Shown here piece after piece: positions 1 to 10,001 of a DNA stretch of 64,000 bases. The DNA comes from an uncultured Eudoraea sp. Lineage in GTDB: Bacteria; Bacteroidota; Bacteroidia; Flavobacteriales; Flavobacteriaceae. The translations under genes were made by a program, and so were the position numbers. The notes beneath the pieces were generated by a model, which saw only the letters and a program-made list of their open reading frames with translations, made no database searches and was not told the DNA's origin. The stretch covers positions 124,001-188,000 of the forward strand of contig CAMYIE010000002.1 in assembly GCA_947258405.1 (NCBI GenBank). Reading direction: 5' to 3'. The first letter of the stretch is position 1, and each line of letters begins with the position of its first letter.

Positions 1-573
1 GCAGTCTTAGGATTAAGCCTCGGTGAATACAACTGTGGAGATCAGTTCAATATCCGTTTGGAACTGGAACTCACCGATGGTAGGGTGTGGACCAATACCG
101 ACCTGGCCGGAACAGTTTCCGGTGGATCGTTCTTTGCTTCCCCTTTAAATTACAGAATTGATTTGATCGTATTGCTGCCTTCTGATACCCTGTACACAGG
201 CGACTATCAGCTGACTCAGACAGCTCCTGGTACTTTCGGTGTAAATGACTATGCAGATGGTATATACACTATAGATGCTTCAGACAACGTTACAAGGTTA
301 ATTCGCAGCGTTACAACCTTCCCAGCCTTTGGTGGGTTCGGACCTGTAGATGTAGAATTCAAATTTGTTTGTGATGAAATCATCTTAACAAGTGGACAAA
401 GTGTAGGTGCTGGATGTAGTGCGGCCATTCAAAGTGGCCCCGCAGAAGTTAATGCTAACTTCGATCCGGTCAGTCCAGACGATTCTGCATTTGATATCAA
501 CTTTACATCTGATGAGACAAATGATTGTGGTAATGGTACTTTTCAGGCTGTAATTAATCTGGTCAAACAATAA
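1..573 (+). CDS. C-terminal part of a secreted or surface protein, function unknown
   Basis: The reading frame is open from base 1 and ends at the TAA at 571-573, so only about the last 190 residues are seen and the start lies before the window. The visible part is rich in Ser, Thr, Gly, Asp and Asn, has little Lys, and contains four spaced cysteines, a composition typical of extracytoplasmic beta-rich proteins of Bacteroidota. I recognise no domain. The gene is followed by a strong rho-independent terminator, so it is the last gene of its operon. Proteins of this kind are often accessory lipoproteins of SusCD loci, but nothing here shows that. Confidence 0.7.
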   Translation, partial: AVLGLSLGEYNCGDQFNIRLELELTDGRVWTNTDLAGTVSGGSFFASPLNYRIDLIVLLPSDTLYTGDYQLTQTAPGTFGVNDYADGIYTIDASDNVTRLIRSVTTFPAFGGFGPVDVEFKFVCDEIILTSGQSVGAGCSAAIQSGPAEVNANFDPVSPDDSAFDINFTSDETNDCGNGTFQAVINLVKQ

Positions 574-618
574 GATTTCAATAGCCTATTTAGAGTATAG
601 ACTCAAAATTTTATAAAA

Positions 619-650
619 ACCGGCGCCAAGAATTTGGTGCCGGTTTTTTT
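619..650 (+). terminator. Rho-independent terminator
   Basis: A 9-bp GC-rich stem (619-627 with 636-644, one G-U pair) and an 8-base loop are followed by a run of T. It lies 46 bases after the stop of the first gene and closes that transcript. Confidence 0.85.
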
Positions 651-756
651 ATGGGGTTATTTAGTATACAAGATATCTAAGAATAGGTACTACCATCTCG
701 GTCCTCAGAATACTTCTTTTTAAGTTCATAGAGTCGCTCATAAGGCGACAATTTGA

Positions 757-764
757 TACTTTTG
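757..764 (+). promoter_or_regulatory. Candidate -7 promoter element
   Basis: TACTTTTG matches the Bacteroidota -7 consensus TAnnTTTG and sits 20 bases before the ATG of the FG-GAP lipoprotein gene. I do not see a clear -33 element. Confidence 0.45.
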
Positions 765-784
765 CATATTATTAATGACAGATT

Positions 785-3700
785 ATGTTGAAGAGAACGC
801 ATCTGCTGGTATTTTGTGCCTTATTTCTCGCCTGTAAACCAGGCGACGATCCTAAAACTTTACCCGAGACAGCCATAGAACGAGAGGAGCCGCTGTTCGA
901 GCGAGTGAAACATAGTTATAGTGGGCTGGAATTTTCGAATAGCCTGACACACAATGTAACTACCCGGGAAAATTTATTCGACTACGATTATTTCTACAAC
1001 GGAGCCGGTGTTGGTCTCGAGGACCTGAACAACGACGGTTTACTCGATGTATTCTTTTGTGGTAACCAGGTTCCCAACCGGCTTTATTTCAACCAGGGGA
1101 ACCTTAAGTTTACCGATGTAAGCGAAAAGGCCGGAATCGATGCGGGTAAAGGCTGGTCTACTGGTGTCAGCTTTGCAGACATAAATAACGATGGGTGGAT
1201 GGATATCTACGTCTCTCAGGGAGGTCCATTTCCACCAGAACAGCGAAAGAACTTACTTTTTATAAATCAGCAGGATGGTACATTTGTGGAATCTGCCGAG
1301 ACCTACGGATTGGCCGATTCAGGTATCGGGACCCAATCGACCTTTTTTGATTATGATCGCGATGGTGACCTGGACTGTATCGTAATGAATGAAAATGAAT
1401 TATACGGTGTAGACCCCATCAATCTCTTCCGAATACTCGATGAGAACCCAGATCTTCTCTACCACAACAGCTCGCATATTTATCGGAACGACAACGGGAA
1501 GTTTAAGGATATCACAAAGGAGGCGGGTATAGAACGACCTATTTTCGGTCTCGGCCTTTCGGTTAGCGACATCGATAACGACGGTTGGCTCGATATCTAT
1601 ATCGCGAGTGACTATTATATTCCCGATGCGCTTTTTATCAACGACCAAAAAGGAGGGTTTACCGACAGGATAAAGGATTTCACCGGTCAGATCTCCTATT
1701 ATGGCATGGGCCTGGATATAGCCGATATCAATAACGATAATCTCCAGGATATCTTCGTACTCGATATGGCTTCGAGCGATCATGTACGCTCGAAGACGCT
1801 TATGGCCTCGATGAGTACGGGAAGGTTCGACTATCTGGTTAATAAGGCCAATTTTCACTACCAGTATATGTACAATTCGCTTCAGTTGAACCTGGGGAAT
1901 AATATGTATAACAATATTGCACAATTGTCGGAGACCTCTAATACCGATTGGAGCTGGGCAGTATTATTAACTGATTTCGATCTCGATCAAAATAAAGATA
2001 TTCTGATTACCAACGGCTATAGAAGATATGCCCTTGATAATGACTTACAACGCCAGGTATCTGAGGCCCAGCAGAAGTATCGGGGCCGGGTTCCAATGGA
2101 TGTTAAAGAGCAACTCTACAACCAAATGCCTTCTGAAAAACTGCCCAATATCCTCTACAGGAATAATGGCGGGCTTCAATTTAAAAATGTAGCTTCCTCC
2201 TGGGGCATAGACGATCTTTCCTTTAGCAATGGTGCGGCAATCGGAGACCTTGACGATGATGGAGACCTGGATATTGTTGTCAATAACATGGATGAAGAGG
2301 CCTTCCTTTATCGGAACCTGGCAACAGAACAAGAACGCGGTAATTTTATAAAAATAAAAACAGAGGGCAGCCTGTCCGAATCCTTTGCCAAAGTAAAGAT
2401 CTATTATGAGGATCAGCAACAAATGGTGGAAAGCAAAAGAGTACGGGGTTATATGTCTTCGGTGGATACGGATATTTATTTCGGATTGGGAAATACCGAA
2501 AAAATTGATAGTATTCGCATTCTTTGGCCTAATGGAACCAGCGAACTAAGGAGAGGGATATCGGCAAATCAACGCCTTACCTTTAAAGAAAGTGAAGCAG
2601 AACCCTATTTACCACCGAAAGCAGCCATAAAAACCATCTTCAGAGATGTATCGGGTAACTATGGATTGGATTTCGTACATCAGGAAAACAGTTATGATGA
2701 TTTTGAAAAAGAGATCCTTCTTCCCTATAAACAATCGGCGCAAGGTCCGTTCCTCACTAAAGGAGATCTCAATGGCGATGGGTTGAATGACCTCTTTGTA
2801 GGCGGGGCATCAGGACAGTCGGGGGCCATATATTTGAATACCGGAAAAGGATTTGAGAAGAAAAATTCACCGGCCCTGGAATACGATAACGCTTATGAAG
2901 ATATGGAAGCTGTACTTTTCGACCTGGAGGGCGATGGTGATCTGGACCTTTATGTGGTAAGCGGAGGCAATGAACACGCAAATAGCTCCTCTTTATACGC
3001 CGACAGGATCTATGAAAATGACGGACAGGGCAATTTAAAGCGGCTAGAAATGGATGCCCTTTTGAAACATCCGAAAAGTGGCCGCACTGTAACGGTGATT
3101 GATTTTGATCGGGATAACGACCATGATCTGCTGGTAGGAAACCGTATCATTCCTCAAAACTATCCCAGGTTCAGCCCATCTGTAGTATATGAAAATCGCG
3201 AAGGTATATTAGTGGATGTAACCGATAAAAAGGCGCCGGAGTTAAAGGATTTTGGAATTATCAATAAAATCATCAGCACCGATTTCAATAATGATGGACT
3301 GACAGATTTTATTGCTGTTGGAGAATGGACATCGATTGGTTTTTTTAGAAATACCGGAGAGCGGTTTGAACGACTCCAGGATTCTGAAGGTGTGCTTCAG
3401 GACAGGGGTTGGTGGTTCGATGTAAAGGAAACCGATGTTAACAAAGACGGTTTAAAGGATTATGTTATTGGGAATATAGGGCGAAATATCAAGTTCAAAT
3501 CGAGTAAAGAGAAACCCTTTAAGGTATTCTCCACCGATTTTGATGAGAATGGGACCAATGACATAGTATTGACCAAGAAGTATCATGATACCTATGTTCC
3601 TGTACGCGGACGTGAGTGCTCCTCTCAGCAAATGCCCTTTATAAAAGATAAATTCCCTACTTATTCGGAGTTCGCCAATGCGAGCCTTAATGATATCTAC

Positions 3701-4120
3701 GGGGAAAAACTCTCTACCTCCTATTCTACCGAGGCTACGGAGTTCAATTCTATTTTACTGCTCAACAAAGGGAAAGGCAAATTTGAGAAAATCGAGCTAC
3801 CCATACAAGCGCAGGTATTTCCGGTTCTGGACATTCAGGCCCTGGATATAAATGGTGATGATTATGAAGACCTGATCCTTTCAGGAAATATCTATGAAAC
3901 CGAGGTTGAAACCCCAAGGTTAGATGCAGTGTCAGGGCTTGTCCTCCTTTCAAATCATAAAAATAACTACGATCCACTTCCCTATTGGCAAACCGGCCTT
4001 TATTTAACCGGTAATGTAAAAGCAGCTGAACTGATCGAAACAGGGCAAAACTCATTGCTGGTTCATACTGTGAACGATGGAGCAATGGGCGTACATGAGA
4101 TAAAGCCCTGGACATATTAG
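785..4120 (+). CDS. FG-GAP/VCBS-repeat lipoprotein with ASPIC/UnbV domain
   Basis: A 1111-residue exported protein. The N-terminus has a short hydrophobic segment ending in a lipobox (residues about 8-17, LFLAC), so it is probably an outer-membrane lipoprotein. The body carries at least a dozen calcium-loop repeats of the form DxNxDGxxD (for example DLNNDGLLD, DINNDGWMD, DLDDDGDLD, DFNNDGLTD), which form beta-propeller blades in FG-GAP/VCBS proteins. Between the two propeller blocks, at about residues 540-610, lies an ASPIC/UnbV-type domain ending in ILWPNG. In Flavobacteriia such CRTAC1-like proteins commonly accompany SusCD-type uptake loci; here no transporter is visible, although the locus to the left is cut off. 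Adhesion or glycan binding is possible; the substrate is unknown. Confidence 0.88.
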   Translation: MLKRTHLLVFCALFLACKPGDDPKTLPETAIEREEPLFERVKHSYSGLEFSNSLTHNVTTRENLFDYDYFYNGAGVGLEDLNNDGLLDVFFCGNQVPNRLYFNQGNLKFTDVSEKAGIDAGKGWSTGVSFADINNDGWMDIYVSQGGPFPPEQRKNLLFINQQDGTFVESAETYGLADSGIGTQSTFFDYDRDGDLDCIVMNENELYGVDPINLFRILDENPDLLYHNSSHIYRNDNGKFKDITKEAGIERPIFGLGLSVSDIDNDGWLDIYIASDYYIPDALFINDQKGGFTDRIKDFTGQISYYGMGLDIADINNDNLQDIFVLDMASSDHVRSKTLMASMSTGRFDYLVNKANFHYQYMYNSLQLNLGNNMYNNIAQLSETSNTDWSWAVLLTDFDLDQNKDILITNGYRRYALDNDLQRQVSEAQQKYRGRVPMDVKEQLYNQMPSEKLPNILYRNNGGLQFKNVASSWGIDDLSFSNGAAIGDLDDDGDLDIVVNNMDEEAFLYRNLATEQERGNFIKIKTEGSLSESFAKVKIYYEDQQQMVESKRVRGYMSSVDTDIYFGLGNTEKIDSIRILWPNGTSELRRGISANQRLTFKESEAEPYLPPKAAIKTIFRDVSGNYGLDFVHQENSYDDFEKEILLPYKQSAQGPFLTKGDLNGDGLNDLFVGGASGQSGAIYLNTGKGFEKKNSPALEYDNAYEDMEAVLFDLEGDGDLDLYVVSGGNEHANSSSLYADRIYENDGQGNLKRLEMDALLKHPKSGRTVTVIDFDRDNDHDLLVGNRIIPQNYPRFSPSVVYENREGILVDVTDKKAPELKDFGIINKIISTDFNNDGLTDFIAVGEWTSIGFFRNTGERFERLQDSEGVLQDRGWWFDVKETDVNKDGLKDYVIGNIGRNIKFKSSKEKPFKVFSTDFDENGTNDIVLTKKYHDTYVPVRGRECSSQQMPFIKDKFPTYSEFANASLNDIYGEKLSTSYSTEATEFNSILLLNKGKGKFEKIELPIQAQVFPVLDIQALDINGDDYEDLILSGNIYETEVETPRLDAVSGLVLLSNHKNNYDPLPYWQTGLYLTGNVKAAELIETGQNSLLVHTVNDGAMGVHEIKPWTY

Positions 4121-4153
4121 AAAAGATCAATATCGATACCTGTTGTAAATACG

Positions 4154-4894
4154 ATGGAAAAAACGGCGGAAATATATGGGATAAGAGCGGTGATTGAGGC
4201 TATCAAAGCCGAAAAACCGATCAATAAACTCTACATCCAAAAAGGGTTGCAGGGCTCTTTGATGCGAGAACTGGATGTCCTGGTGCAGGACAAAGGGATT
4301 AGTACATCACATGTCCCGGTACAAAAACTCAATAGGTTATGTTCGAGAAACCACCAGGGTGTGGTGGCACATATTTCACCAGTAAATTTCCACTCGCTGG
4401 AAGAGATGGTCGAGGGGGCTTTAGAAAAAACGGAGCCCGCACTTTTTCTTTTACTGGAAGGGGTATCCGACGTTCGGAATTTCGGCGCGATCATCCGCAC
4501 AGCTGCCTGTACAGGGGTAAACGGCATCGTAGTTCCGCATAAAGGTGCGGCCCCTGTAAATGCCGATACGGTAAAAACCTCTGCAGGAGCTGTCTTTAAC
4601 ATTCCCATTGCCAAGGTGGCTCATATCAAAGACGCGGTATATTATCTGCAAGCCAGTGGTGTAAAGGTAATAGCGGTTACTGAAAAGACCGAGAAGAGCC
4701 TGTATGATCTCGATTTTAAACAGCCCATTGCCCTTATAATGGGCTCTGAAGATATAGGAATTTCCCCTTCAACTATCAAGGTTAGCGATGATAGGGCAAA
4801 ACTGCCAATGCAGGGATCAATCGAGTCTTTAAATGTTTCAGTGGCTTGTGGAATAGCATTGTACGAAGTATTGAGGCAGCGTTTGCAATCTTAA
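4154..4894 (+). CDS. rlmB: 23S rRNA (guanosine-2'-O-)-methyltransferase, RlmB/TrmH family
   Basis: A 246-residue SpoU/TrmH-family enzyme, the usual length for RlmB, which 2'-O-methylates a guanosine of 23S rRNA using SAM. The N-terminal about 75 residues are the L30e-like substrate-binding domain. The C-terminal knotted domain shows the three SPOUT motifs: VRNFGAIIRTA (motif 1), IMGSEDIGIS (motif 2) and SIESLNVSVACGIALYE (motif 3). It starts 33 bases after the previous gene, and its end overlaps the convergent rhomboid gene by 4 bases. Family assignment is firm; the exact modified base is inferred from homology. Confidence 0.9.
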   Translation: MEKTAEIYGIRAVIEAIKAEKPINKLYIQKGLQGSLMRELDVLVQDKGISTSHVPVQKLNRLCSRNHQGVVAHISPVNFHSLEEMVEGALEKTEPALFLLLEGVSDVRNFGAIIRTAACTGVNGIVVPHKGAAPVNADTVKTSAGAVFNIPIAKVAHIKDAVYYLQASGVKVIAVTEKTEKSLYDLDFKQPIALIMGSEDIGISPSTIKVSDDRAKLPMQGSIESLNVSVACGIALYEVLRQRLQS

Positions 4895-5631
4895 TCCGAC
4901 TCCTCCCCTTTTGATTTTTTATAGTGATAACGAATTTGTAGGTTGGGAGTATCCTCTTCCGATAGTTCCTTGTTTTCAATAAAATTTCCCTCTTCATCGA
5001 ACTGCTTCATAAACTCATCTTCTTCTTCGGAAAAATCTTCATTTTCCCAGGCGTACTTTGGTACGGGCGGCAAAAAGGTTTTGGTGGTGAGTGCAAGGCC
5101 CAATCCGGTTAAAAAACCGGCCAGATGTCCCTCCCATGAAATCCCTTCTTCGATAGGTAGGATATACCACAATAATCCTCCGTAGATGAACACCACCAAT
5201 AAAGAGAGCGCCACAAGCCTGTAGTGCTTTGTAAAGATCCCCTTAAAGAAAATAAAGCTCGCCAAAACGTAGATAAGCCCACTGGCACCGATATGGTATG
5301 AAGACCTGCCAATACACCATGTCAGGAAGCCAGAGAAAAGGATGCCAAGCAGCAACACTTTAAGGGTTGCATTTCTGTAAAAATAAGCGAGTGCCCCGCT
5401 TAGGATAACCAGGGGCAGGCTATTGTTATAAAGGTGATCCAGGGAACCATGCAGGAAAGGGCTGAACAGAACCCCTCTCAATCCTTTGAATGTCCTGGGG
5501 TATATCCCATATTCATTCAGATTAACATTAAACTTAACTTCAAACCAGAATACAATCCATATAGAAAGGATGGCTAACATCGGTATCAATACCACCTGTG
5601 TGGTAAACTCCAAATTTCGCTCTTCTGTCAT
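4891..5631 (-). CDS. Rhomboid family intramembrane serine protease
   Basis: A 246-residue multi-pass membrane protein. The nucleophile motif GASG lies at residues 115-118 (Ser117) and the partner histidine at about residue 169 in EGHLAG, giving the Ser-His dyad of rhomboid proteases. The segment HGSLDHLYNN (about 61-70) matches the conserved rhomboid region before TM2. A very acidic cytoplasmic tail of about 60 residues follows the last membrane segment. Substrates cannot be deduced. The gene stands alone, convergent with rlmB and divergent from rarA. Confidence 0.9.
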   Translation of the reverse strand: MTEERNLEFTTQVVLIPMLAILSIWIVFWFEVKFNVNLNEYGIYPRTFKGLRGVLFSPFLHGSLDHLYNNSLPLVILSGALAYFYRNATLKVLLLGILFSGFLTWCIGRSSYHIGASGLIYVLASFIFFKGIFTKHYRLVALSLLVVFIYGGLLWYILPIEEGISWEGHLAGFLTGLGLALTTKTFLPPVPKYAWENEDFSEEEDEFMKQFDEEGNFIENKELSEEDTPNLQIRYHYKKSKGEESD

Positions 5632-5767
5632 CGGTATTAAATTACAACAACTTCATAACGCAACATCCCGGCCACAATTATATTTCGTGATAAATTGTCA
5701 TGAACCACCATGCTGCTTCAGGGCAGCGAAATAGATCGATTACCGCTTCATTTCTTACTTTTACACC

Positions 5768-7045
5768 ATGAATGAACCTCTTGCGGAACGTGTTAGACCG
5801 AAACAACTGGAAGATTTTGTGAGCCAGGATCATTTGGTAGGACCACAGGGAGCCCTAACCAGTCAGATCAAGAAGGGAATGATCCCCTCTCTGATCTTAT
5901 GGGGACCCCCGGGCACTGGTAAAACAAGTCTGGCTCAAATTATAGCTCTGGAAAGCAAAAGACCGTTCTTTGCCCTTAGTGCTATTCACAGTGGCGTAAA
6001 GGATGTGAGGGAAGTAATAGACAAGGCACGGAAGTCCGATGGTTTGTTCACCACTCAGAATCCAATCCTCTTTATAGATGAAATTCACAGGTTTAGTAAA
6101 TCTCAGCAAGATTCACTCCTGGCTGCAGTAGAGAAAGGATGGGTAACCCTTATTGGCGCTACAACAGAAAATCCCAGCTTTGAGGTAATTCCAGCGCTTT
6201 TGTCGCGCTGTCAGGTATACGTTCTCAAACCTTTCGAGAGAAAGGATCTGGAACACCTCCTGGAGCGAGCTATTGCCCAGGATGTGATTTTAAAATCAAA
6301 AAAGATCCAACTCGGAGAAACAGAAGCATTGCTCCGGCTATCAGGAGGTGATGCCAGAAAACTGTTGAATATGCTTGAACTGATTGTACTATCGGAAGAC
6401 GGCAAGGAGGTTTTGATTAACAATGAAAAGGTACTAGAAAAGGTTCAGAAGAATACCGTCCTCTATGATAAAACCGGAGAACAGCACTACGATATTATAT
6501 CGGCTTTTATCAAATCTATCCGGGGAAGTGATCCTAATGCAGCGGTTTACTGGCTGGCCAGGATGATTGAAGGTGGTGAAGATATTAAATTCATCGCTCG
6601 TCGGATGGTAATAGCGGCCTCAGAGGATGTTGGGCTGGCTAATCCAACTGCACTGGTTATTGCCAATGCCACCTTCGAAGCTGTAACCAAGGTTGGAAAT
6701 CCTGAAAGTCGGATAATTCTAAGTCAGTGTGCAGTTTACCTGGCTACCTCGCCCAAGAGCAATGCGAGCTATATGGCCATAAAGAGTGCCCAGGAAGTGG
6801 TTAAGAAGACAGGGGATTTATCTGTTCCCTTGCATTTGAGGAATGCTCCCACCAAGTTAATGAAGGATCTGGGTTATGGAGAATCGTATCAGTACGCTCA
6901 TGATTACGATCAAAATTTTGTCGATTTGGAATACCTGCCAGAGGAATTATCAGGAAAGGTGTTTTACCAACCCGGAGAAAACAAACGGGAAGAGGTGATC
7001 AGAAAATTTCTTGGTATGCGCTGGAAAGGTAAATATCCTTATTGA
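5768..7045 (+). CDS. rarA: Replication-associated recombination ATPase RarA (MgsA)
   Basis: A 425-residue AAA+ ATPase of the clamp-loader-like RarA/MgsA/WRNIP1 family, acting at stalled replication forks. Walker A is GPPGTGKTS at residues 46-54 and Walker B is LFIDEIHRF at about 101-109. The sensor segment [12 protein letters not shown] and the C-terminal tetramerisation domain ([10 protein letters not shown] and following) are typical. Length equals that of family members. The ATG is immediately preceded by an AT-rich region containing TACTTTTA. The end overlaps the convergent secreted-protein gene by 7 bases. Confidence 0.93.
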   Translation: MNEPLAERVRPKQLEDFVSQDHLVGPQGALTSQIKKGMIPSLILWGPPGTGKTSLAQIIALESKRPFFALSAIHSGVKDVREVIDKARKSDGLFTTQNPILFIDEIHRFSKSQQDSLLAAVEKGWVTLIGATTENPSFEVIPALLSRCQVYVLKPFERKDLEHLLERAIAQDVILKSKKIQLGETEALLRLSGGDARKLLNMLELIVLSEDGKEVLINNEKVLEKVQKNTVLYDKTGEQHYDIISAFIKSIRGSDPNAAVYWLARMIEGGEDIKFIARRMVIAASEDVGLANPTALVIANATFEAVTKVGNPESRIILSQCAVYLATSPKSNASYMAIKSAQEVVKKTGDLSVPLHLRNAPTKLMKDLGYGESYQYAHDYDQNFVDLEYLPEELSGKVFYQPGENKREEVIRKFLGMRWKGKYPY

Positions 7046-7902
7046 AAGCGGATGTTCAATTCCTGTACTTTCAATTCAGATTTCTCATAATACTCAAAAA
7101 ACCATTTGGAATCCCTTTTATAGACCATTCCGTTTTCCTTTTCATTTTTAGCCAGATATACGTCGGGTGAAGAAGTGGAATAAAGGTTTAACCATGATTT
7201 AGATTGACTATCGACCAATTCATAGCCGTTTTCAATAGGTCTGGCCATATAGCTTGGGATTTTTTCTGGCTCTTCGGTAAGGGCTTCCTTATCGGTTTGG
7301 TTTTCGATAGAATAGTCGGATGGAACCGGACGTTTATCTTCATATATCCGTTCTTCTTTGGTGGCCACCTGTAATACAGCTGCCGAACTCGACATCTCGT
7401 TCTGAGCTGACGAACCTACCTTTTTAATATCGTTGGCAAAAGAAGCAGTAACAACTTCCCCCTCTGCTTTATCACCCGCCTCATATTTATAATCCAATTC
7501 CGCAATAGACATAAAGGACTCACGGATCGCCTCATGGTAGGCTTTCTTATAATCTTTTTCCCTGGAAGTCCCCTCCATAGCCTTGAAAACTGTTACACCT
7601 GAGCAGTCATTGATTAAAATTGACAGCCCGCTACTGAGGAACTTAGAATTCTTTTCCAAATCTACGTAAGCTCCCAGGCATTGTTGATTGGCCAGTTCAT
7701 CGGGTAGATTATCCTCATAGACGACAGTGAATCCTTCCTCAGAAAACAAATATTTTATCAACGTACTGGTCTGGAATTGGTTTTCAACACCCTTGAATAC
7801 CTCAAACTTCTTTGGTACCACTATATATTTATAGGAGTTTAACTGTGCCTTTACAGACCCGGTAATACTAAAGAAAATCAATATTATAATCAGCTTTTTC
7901 AT
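7039..7902 (-). CDS. Secreted or periplasmic protein of unknown function
   Basis: A 287-residue protein with a clear signal peptide (residues 1-19, cleavage near VKAQ). The first half (about 20-145) has mixed alpha/beta character; a Ser/Ala/Glu-rich linker (about 145-215) leads to a small C-terminal segment that repeatedly pairs Lys, Trp and Tyr (KSWLNLYS, KWFFEYYEKSEL). I recognise no characterised family. The gene follows the DUF5723 gene by 15 bases on the same strand, so it is probably the third gene of an envelope-protein operon starting at 9914. Confidence 0.75.
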   Translation of the reverse strand: MKKLIIILIFFSITGSVKAQLNSYKYIVVPKKFEVFKGVENQFQTSTLIKYLFSEEGFTVVYEDNLPDELANQQCLGAYVDLEKNSKFLSSGLSILINDCSGVTVFKAMEGTSREKDYKKAYHEAIRESFMSIAELDYKYEAGDKAEGEVVTASFANDIKKVGSSAQNEMSSSAAVLQVATKEERIYEDKRPVPSDYSIENQTDKEALTEEPEKIPSYMARPIENGYELVDSQSKSWLNLYSTSSPDVYLAKNEKENGMVYKRDSKWFFEYYEKSELKVQELNIRFQ

Positions 7903-7917
7903 TACGTTAATAGGAGA

Positions 7918-9369
7918 TCAATTAACGTGCCAAGATATGATATTTATTCCGAATTGGAAAGAAGCGTAATGACTGGCGGCCAGGTTCTGATAGCCCAATA
8001 AATTATCTGCCATCAGGTAAAAATTAACAGGTCCTGCCTGAAAACTTGCCGCGAGCCCGATATTGGTATAGGTGAATTTGTCTACGGTATAGCTACCCCG
8101 AAGTGCTAGTGCATTTCCAAATCTTCGTTGATAAAACGCAGTCACTGCAACCTGTGGCCCCCGTGGCCTGTTGATAGCGTATATCTGCCCCCCTACGCTA
8201 TTCTTGTAAGTCAGGTTAGAATCTTTGCTATTGGTGAGATAGTTGCAGTCGCACCACTCTCCGCTGGGACCATCCTCCCCAAAGTTGTGGCGGATTGCGC
8301 CATAGAATTTTGTAGGCCTGAAGGTAACATAGTTATTAGTGTTCTCCTCGAAAGGGATAAAGGCTTCTATCTGATCCACGAGATCCTGCCAGAAATCGGC
8401 ATTAGGATCCTCCAGTGCATCTGGCAGGATCAGTTCCACACCTTCAATTGTGGCACCGCCCTCCAGGGTGAAATTTCGAATATCCCCGCTGTGGTACATC
8501 AAACCGAGGTCCAGTAAGCTTCCCATTACATATGTACTCGAACTGATTTGGTAGGTAAATCCAAGGTCCAGTCCCATTCCAAGATCTCCTCCAAAAAAAC
8601 CTCTTTTGGTAAAGATGCTGCTAATCCCTGAAGTATTGTCTATTGAATCGTCATCAAGAACGTCTTTGATGCTTTGCAAACCCGATGTCCTGAGTTGCAT
8701 ATTGGAAACAAGAGTACTGGCCAGAATATTATTTACGCCGGGTGTGGTAACAAAATAACCATCGTTTGTGGAGGAATGAAAATTCAAAATCCCAGAATAG
8801 ATCTTGGCCCGCGCGCCAACTGTGAGATCCCTGCTCCAATTCCTGTTCCAGCCAAAATGAAATACATTGAGCAACTCGCCTCTGGTTTTTAGATGACTGA
8901 GGTCGAACCGCCGATTGAGCTGGCCGGCATTTCCATCAAATGCCAGTACGGCAAGATCGCTCGGCCAATAATTGATCCCCACGCCCTCGTTGTAAATCCC
9001 AAAGGAAAAATAGTTTTCAGGATTATTTCTACCCCTAAAACCTCCGTAAAGCACCTCGATCTGGTATACCCCGGAAATTTCATCGCGGATGCTCAAACCG
9101 TTTATGGCACGCTGCCTGACCTTATCGTTAATATCCAACCCGTCGTTGGCGAAAATATCATTTACGGAAATCCCGCTGGTACCTGCCTGAAAAGAAAACC
9201 CGGATAGAAAAGGTATGCCGGCATGCCAATCATAGGGCGTTTGCATACCCGGATTAAGCATCAGTGACTGTGGGATTTCCTGAAAATCGTAGAGCAGTTG
9301 TTTGTTCTGTGCTTGCAACAGAAACAGGCCCCCCAGGGCACTAAGAATAAGTAAAGAGGAGTTTCTCAT
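7918..9369 (-). CDS. DUF5723 family outer-membrane beta-barrel protein
   Basis: A 483-residue protein with a signal peptide ending at LQAQ (about residue 21). The sequence LYDFQEIPQSLMLNPG after the signal and the aromatic beta-strand pattern through to the C-terminus (ending in HVN) fit the DUF5723/PorV-like family of outer-membrane proteins found in Bacteroidota. The function is unknown. Its start overlaps the stop of the preceding lipoprotein gene (ATGA, 9366-9369), which suggests translational coupling. Confidence 0.8.
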   Translation of the reverse strand: MRNSSLLILSALGGLFLLQAQNKQLLYDFQEIPQSLMLNPGMQTPYDWHAGIPFLSGFSFQAGTSGISVNDIFANDGLDINDKVRQRAINGLSIRDEISGVYQIEVLYGGFRGRNNPENYFSFGIYNEGVGINYWPSDLAVLAFDGNAGQLNRRFDLSHLKTRGELLNVFHFGWNRNWSRDLTVGARAKIYSGILNFHSSTNDGYFVTTPGVNNILASTLVSNMQLRTSGLQSIKDVLDDDSIDNTSGISSIFTKRGFFGGDLGMGLDLGFTYQISSSTYVMGSLLDLGLMYHSGDIRNFTLEGGATIEGVELILPDALEDPNADFWQDLVDQIEAFIPFEENTNNYVTFRPTKFYGAIRHNFGEDGPSGEWCDCNYLTNSKDSNLTYKNSVGGQIYAINRPRGPQVAVTAFYQRRFGNALALRGSYTVDKFTYTNIGLAASFQAGPVNFYLMADNLLGYQNLAASHYASFQFGINIISWHVN

Positions 9370-9914
9370 TTAAGCCTTATCCTGAACATTGCACTGGACC
9401 GCAACAAAACAACCGGTTCGGGAATCCCGGAAACACTGGTATTATCGCCAAGGTTTACACCAGTTAGCCTAATGGCCGAAGTGCTTGTAATAATATTGAT
9501 ATCCCGCCCCGTTGGGGTGCCATAGGTTATTTCCCGCAGAAGAACAGCTGTAGGCGCCTCATCTATGGTAAAACGCTCTGTATCCAGAACATTGCCACCG
9601 GCATCGAGAAATTCTATAGTTACATCCAGTGGTTTGCTTGTTGTATTCTCCACTTCATAGGAAATGACCCCATCCAAAACGTTTTCAGCAAAGAACTGTT
9701 CTTCAAAAGCGCCAAAATTAAATGTCTGGGTATAGAAATCCGGGACGCCACTCTCATTGATAAATTCTTCAGGGATCTCCACAAACAGAAGACTGGCTTC
9801 TGCGGTGGGAATGATATTCAGATCATCTATCTGGTTGAAATCCTGTTCATCTGAACAGGCCATCAAATTCAGGGCTAATAATACTGATAAGAATATTTTT
9901 GAAAAGATTTTCAT
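9366..9914 (-). CDS. Hypothetical lipoprotein
   Basis: A 182-residue protein with a lipoprotein signal peptide and lipobox LMAC at residues 17-20, followed by SDEQD. The rest is predicted beta-rich with no motif that I recognise. It is the first gene of an operon with the DUF5723 outer-membrane protein (overlap of 4 bases) and the secreted protein at 7039-7902, so it may be a periplasmic partner of that beta-barrel. Gene pairs of this sort are common in Flavobacteriaceae but remain uncharacterised. Confidence 0.75.
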   Translation of the reverse strand: MKIFSKIFLSVLLALNLMACSDEQDFNQIDDLNIIPTAEASLLFVEIPEEFINESGVPDFYTQTFNFGAFEEQFFAENVLDGVISYEVENTTSKPLDVTIEFLDAGGNVLDTERFTIDEAPTAVLLREITYGTPTGRDINIITSTSAIRLTGVNLGDNTSVSGIPEPVVLLRSSAMFRIRLK

Positions 9915-10001
9915 AGCTATACCTCGGATTATAGGATTTGTTCTTCGGAACCACCCAATACAAGTACTGTATCCTATAGTATTGTTCTCCCCTATATAAC
10001 T

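Noticed and set aside
5690-5704. TGAT-N5-GTCA between the rhomboid and rarA genes, similar to the FNR-type dyads
   Set aside because: The spacer is 5 rather than 4 bases and no TAnnTTTG element lies at the fixed 29.5-base distance.
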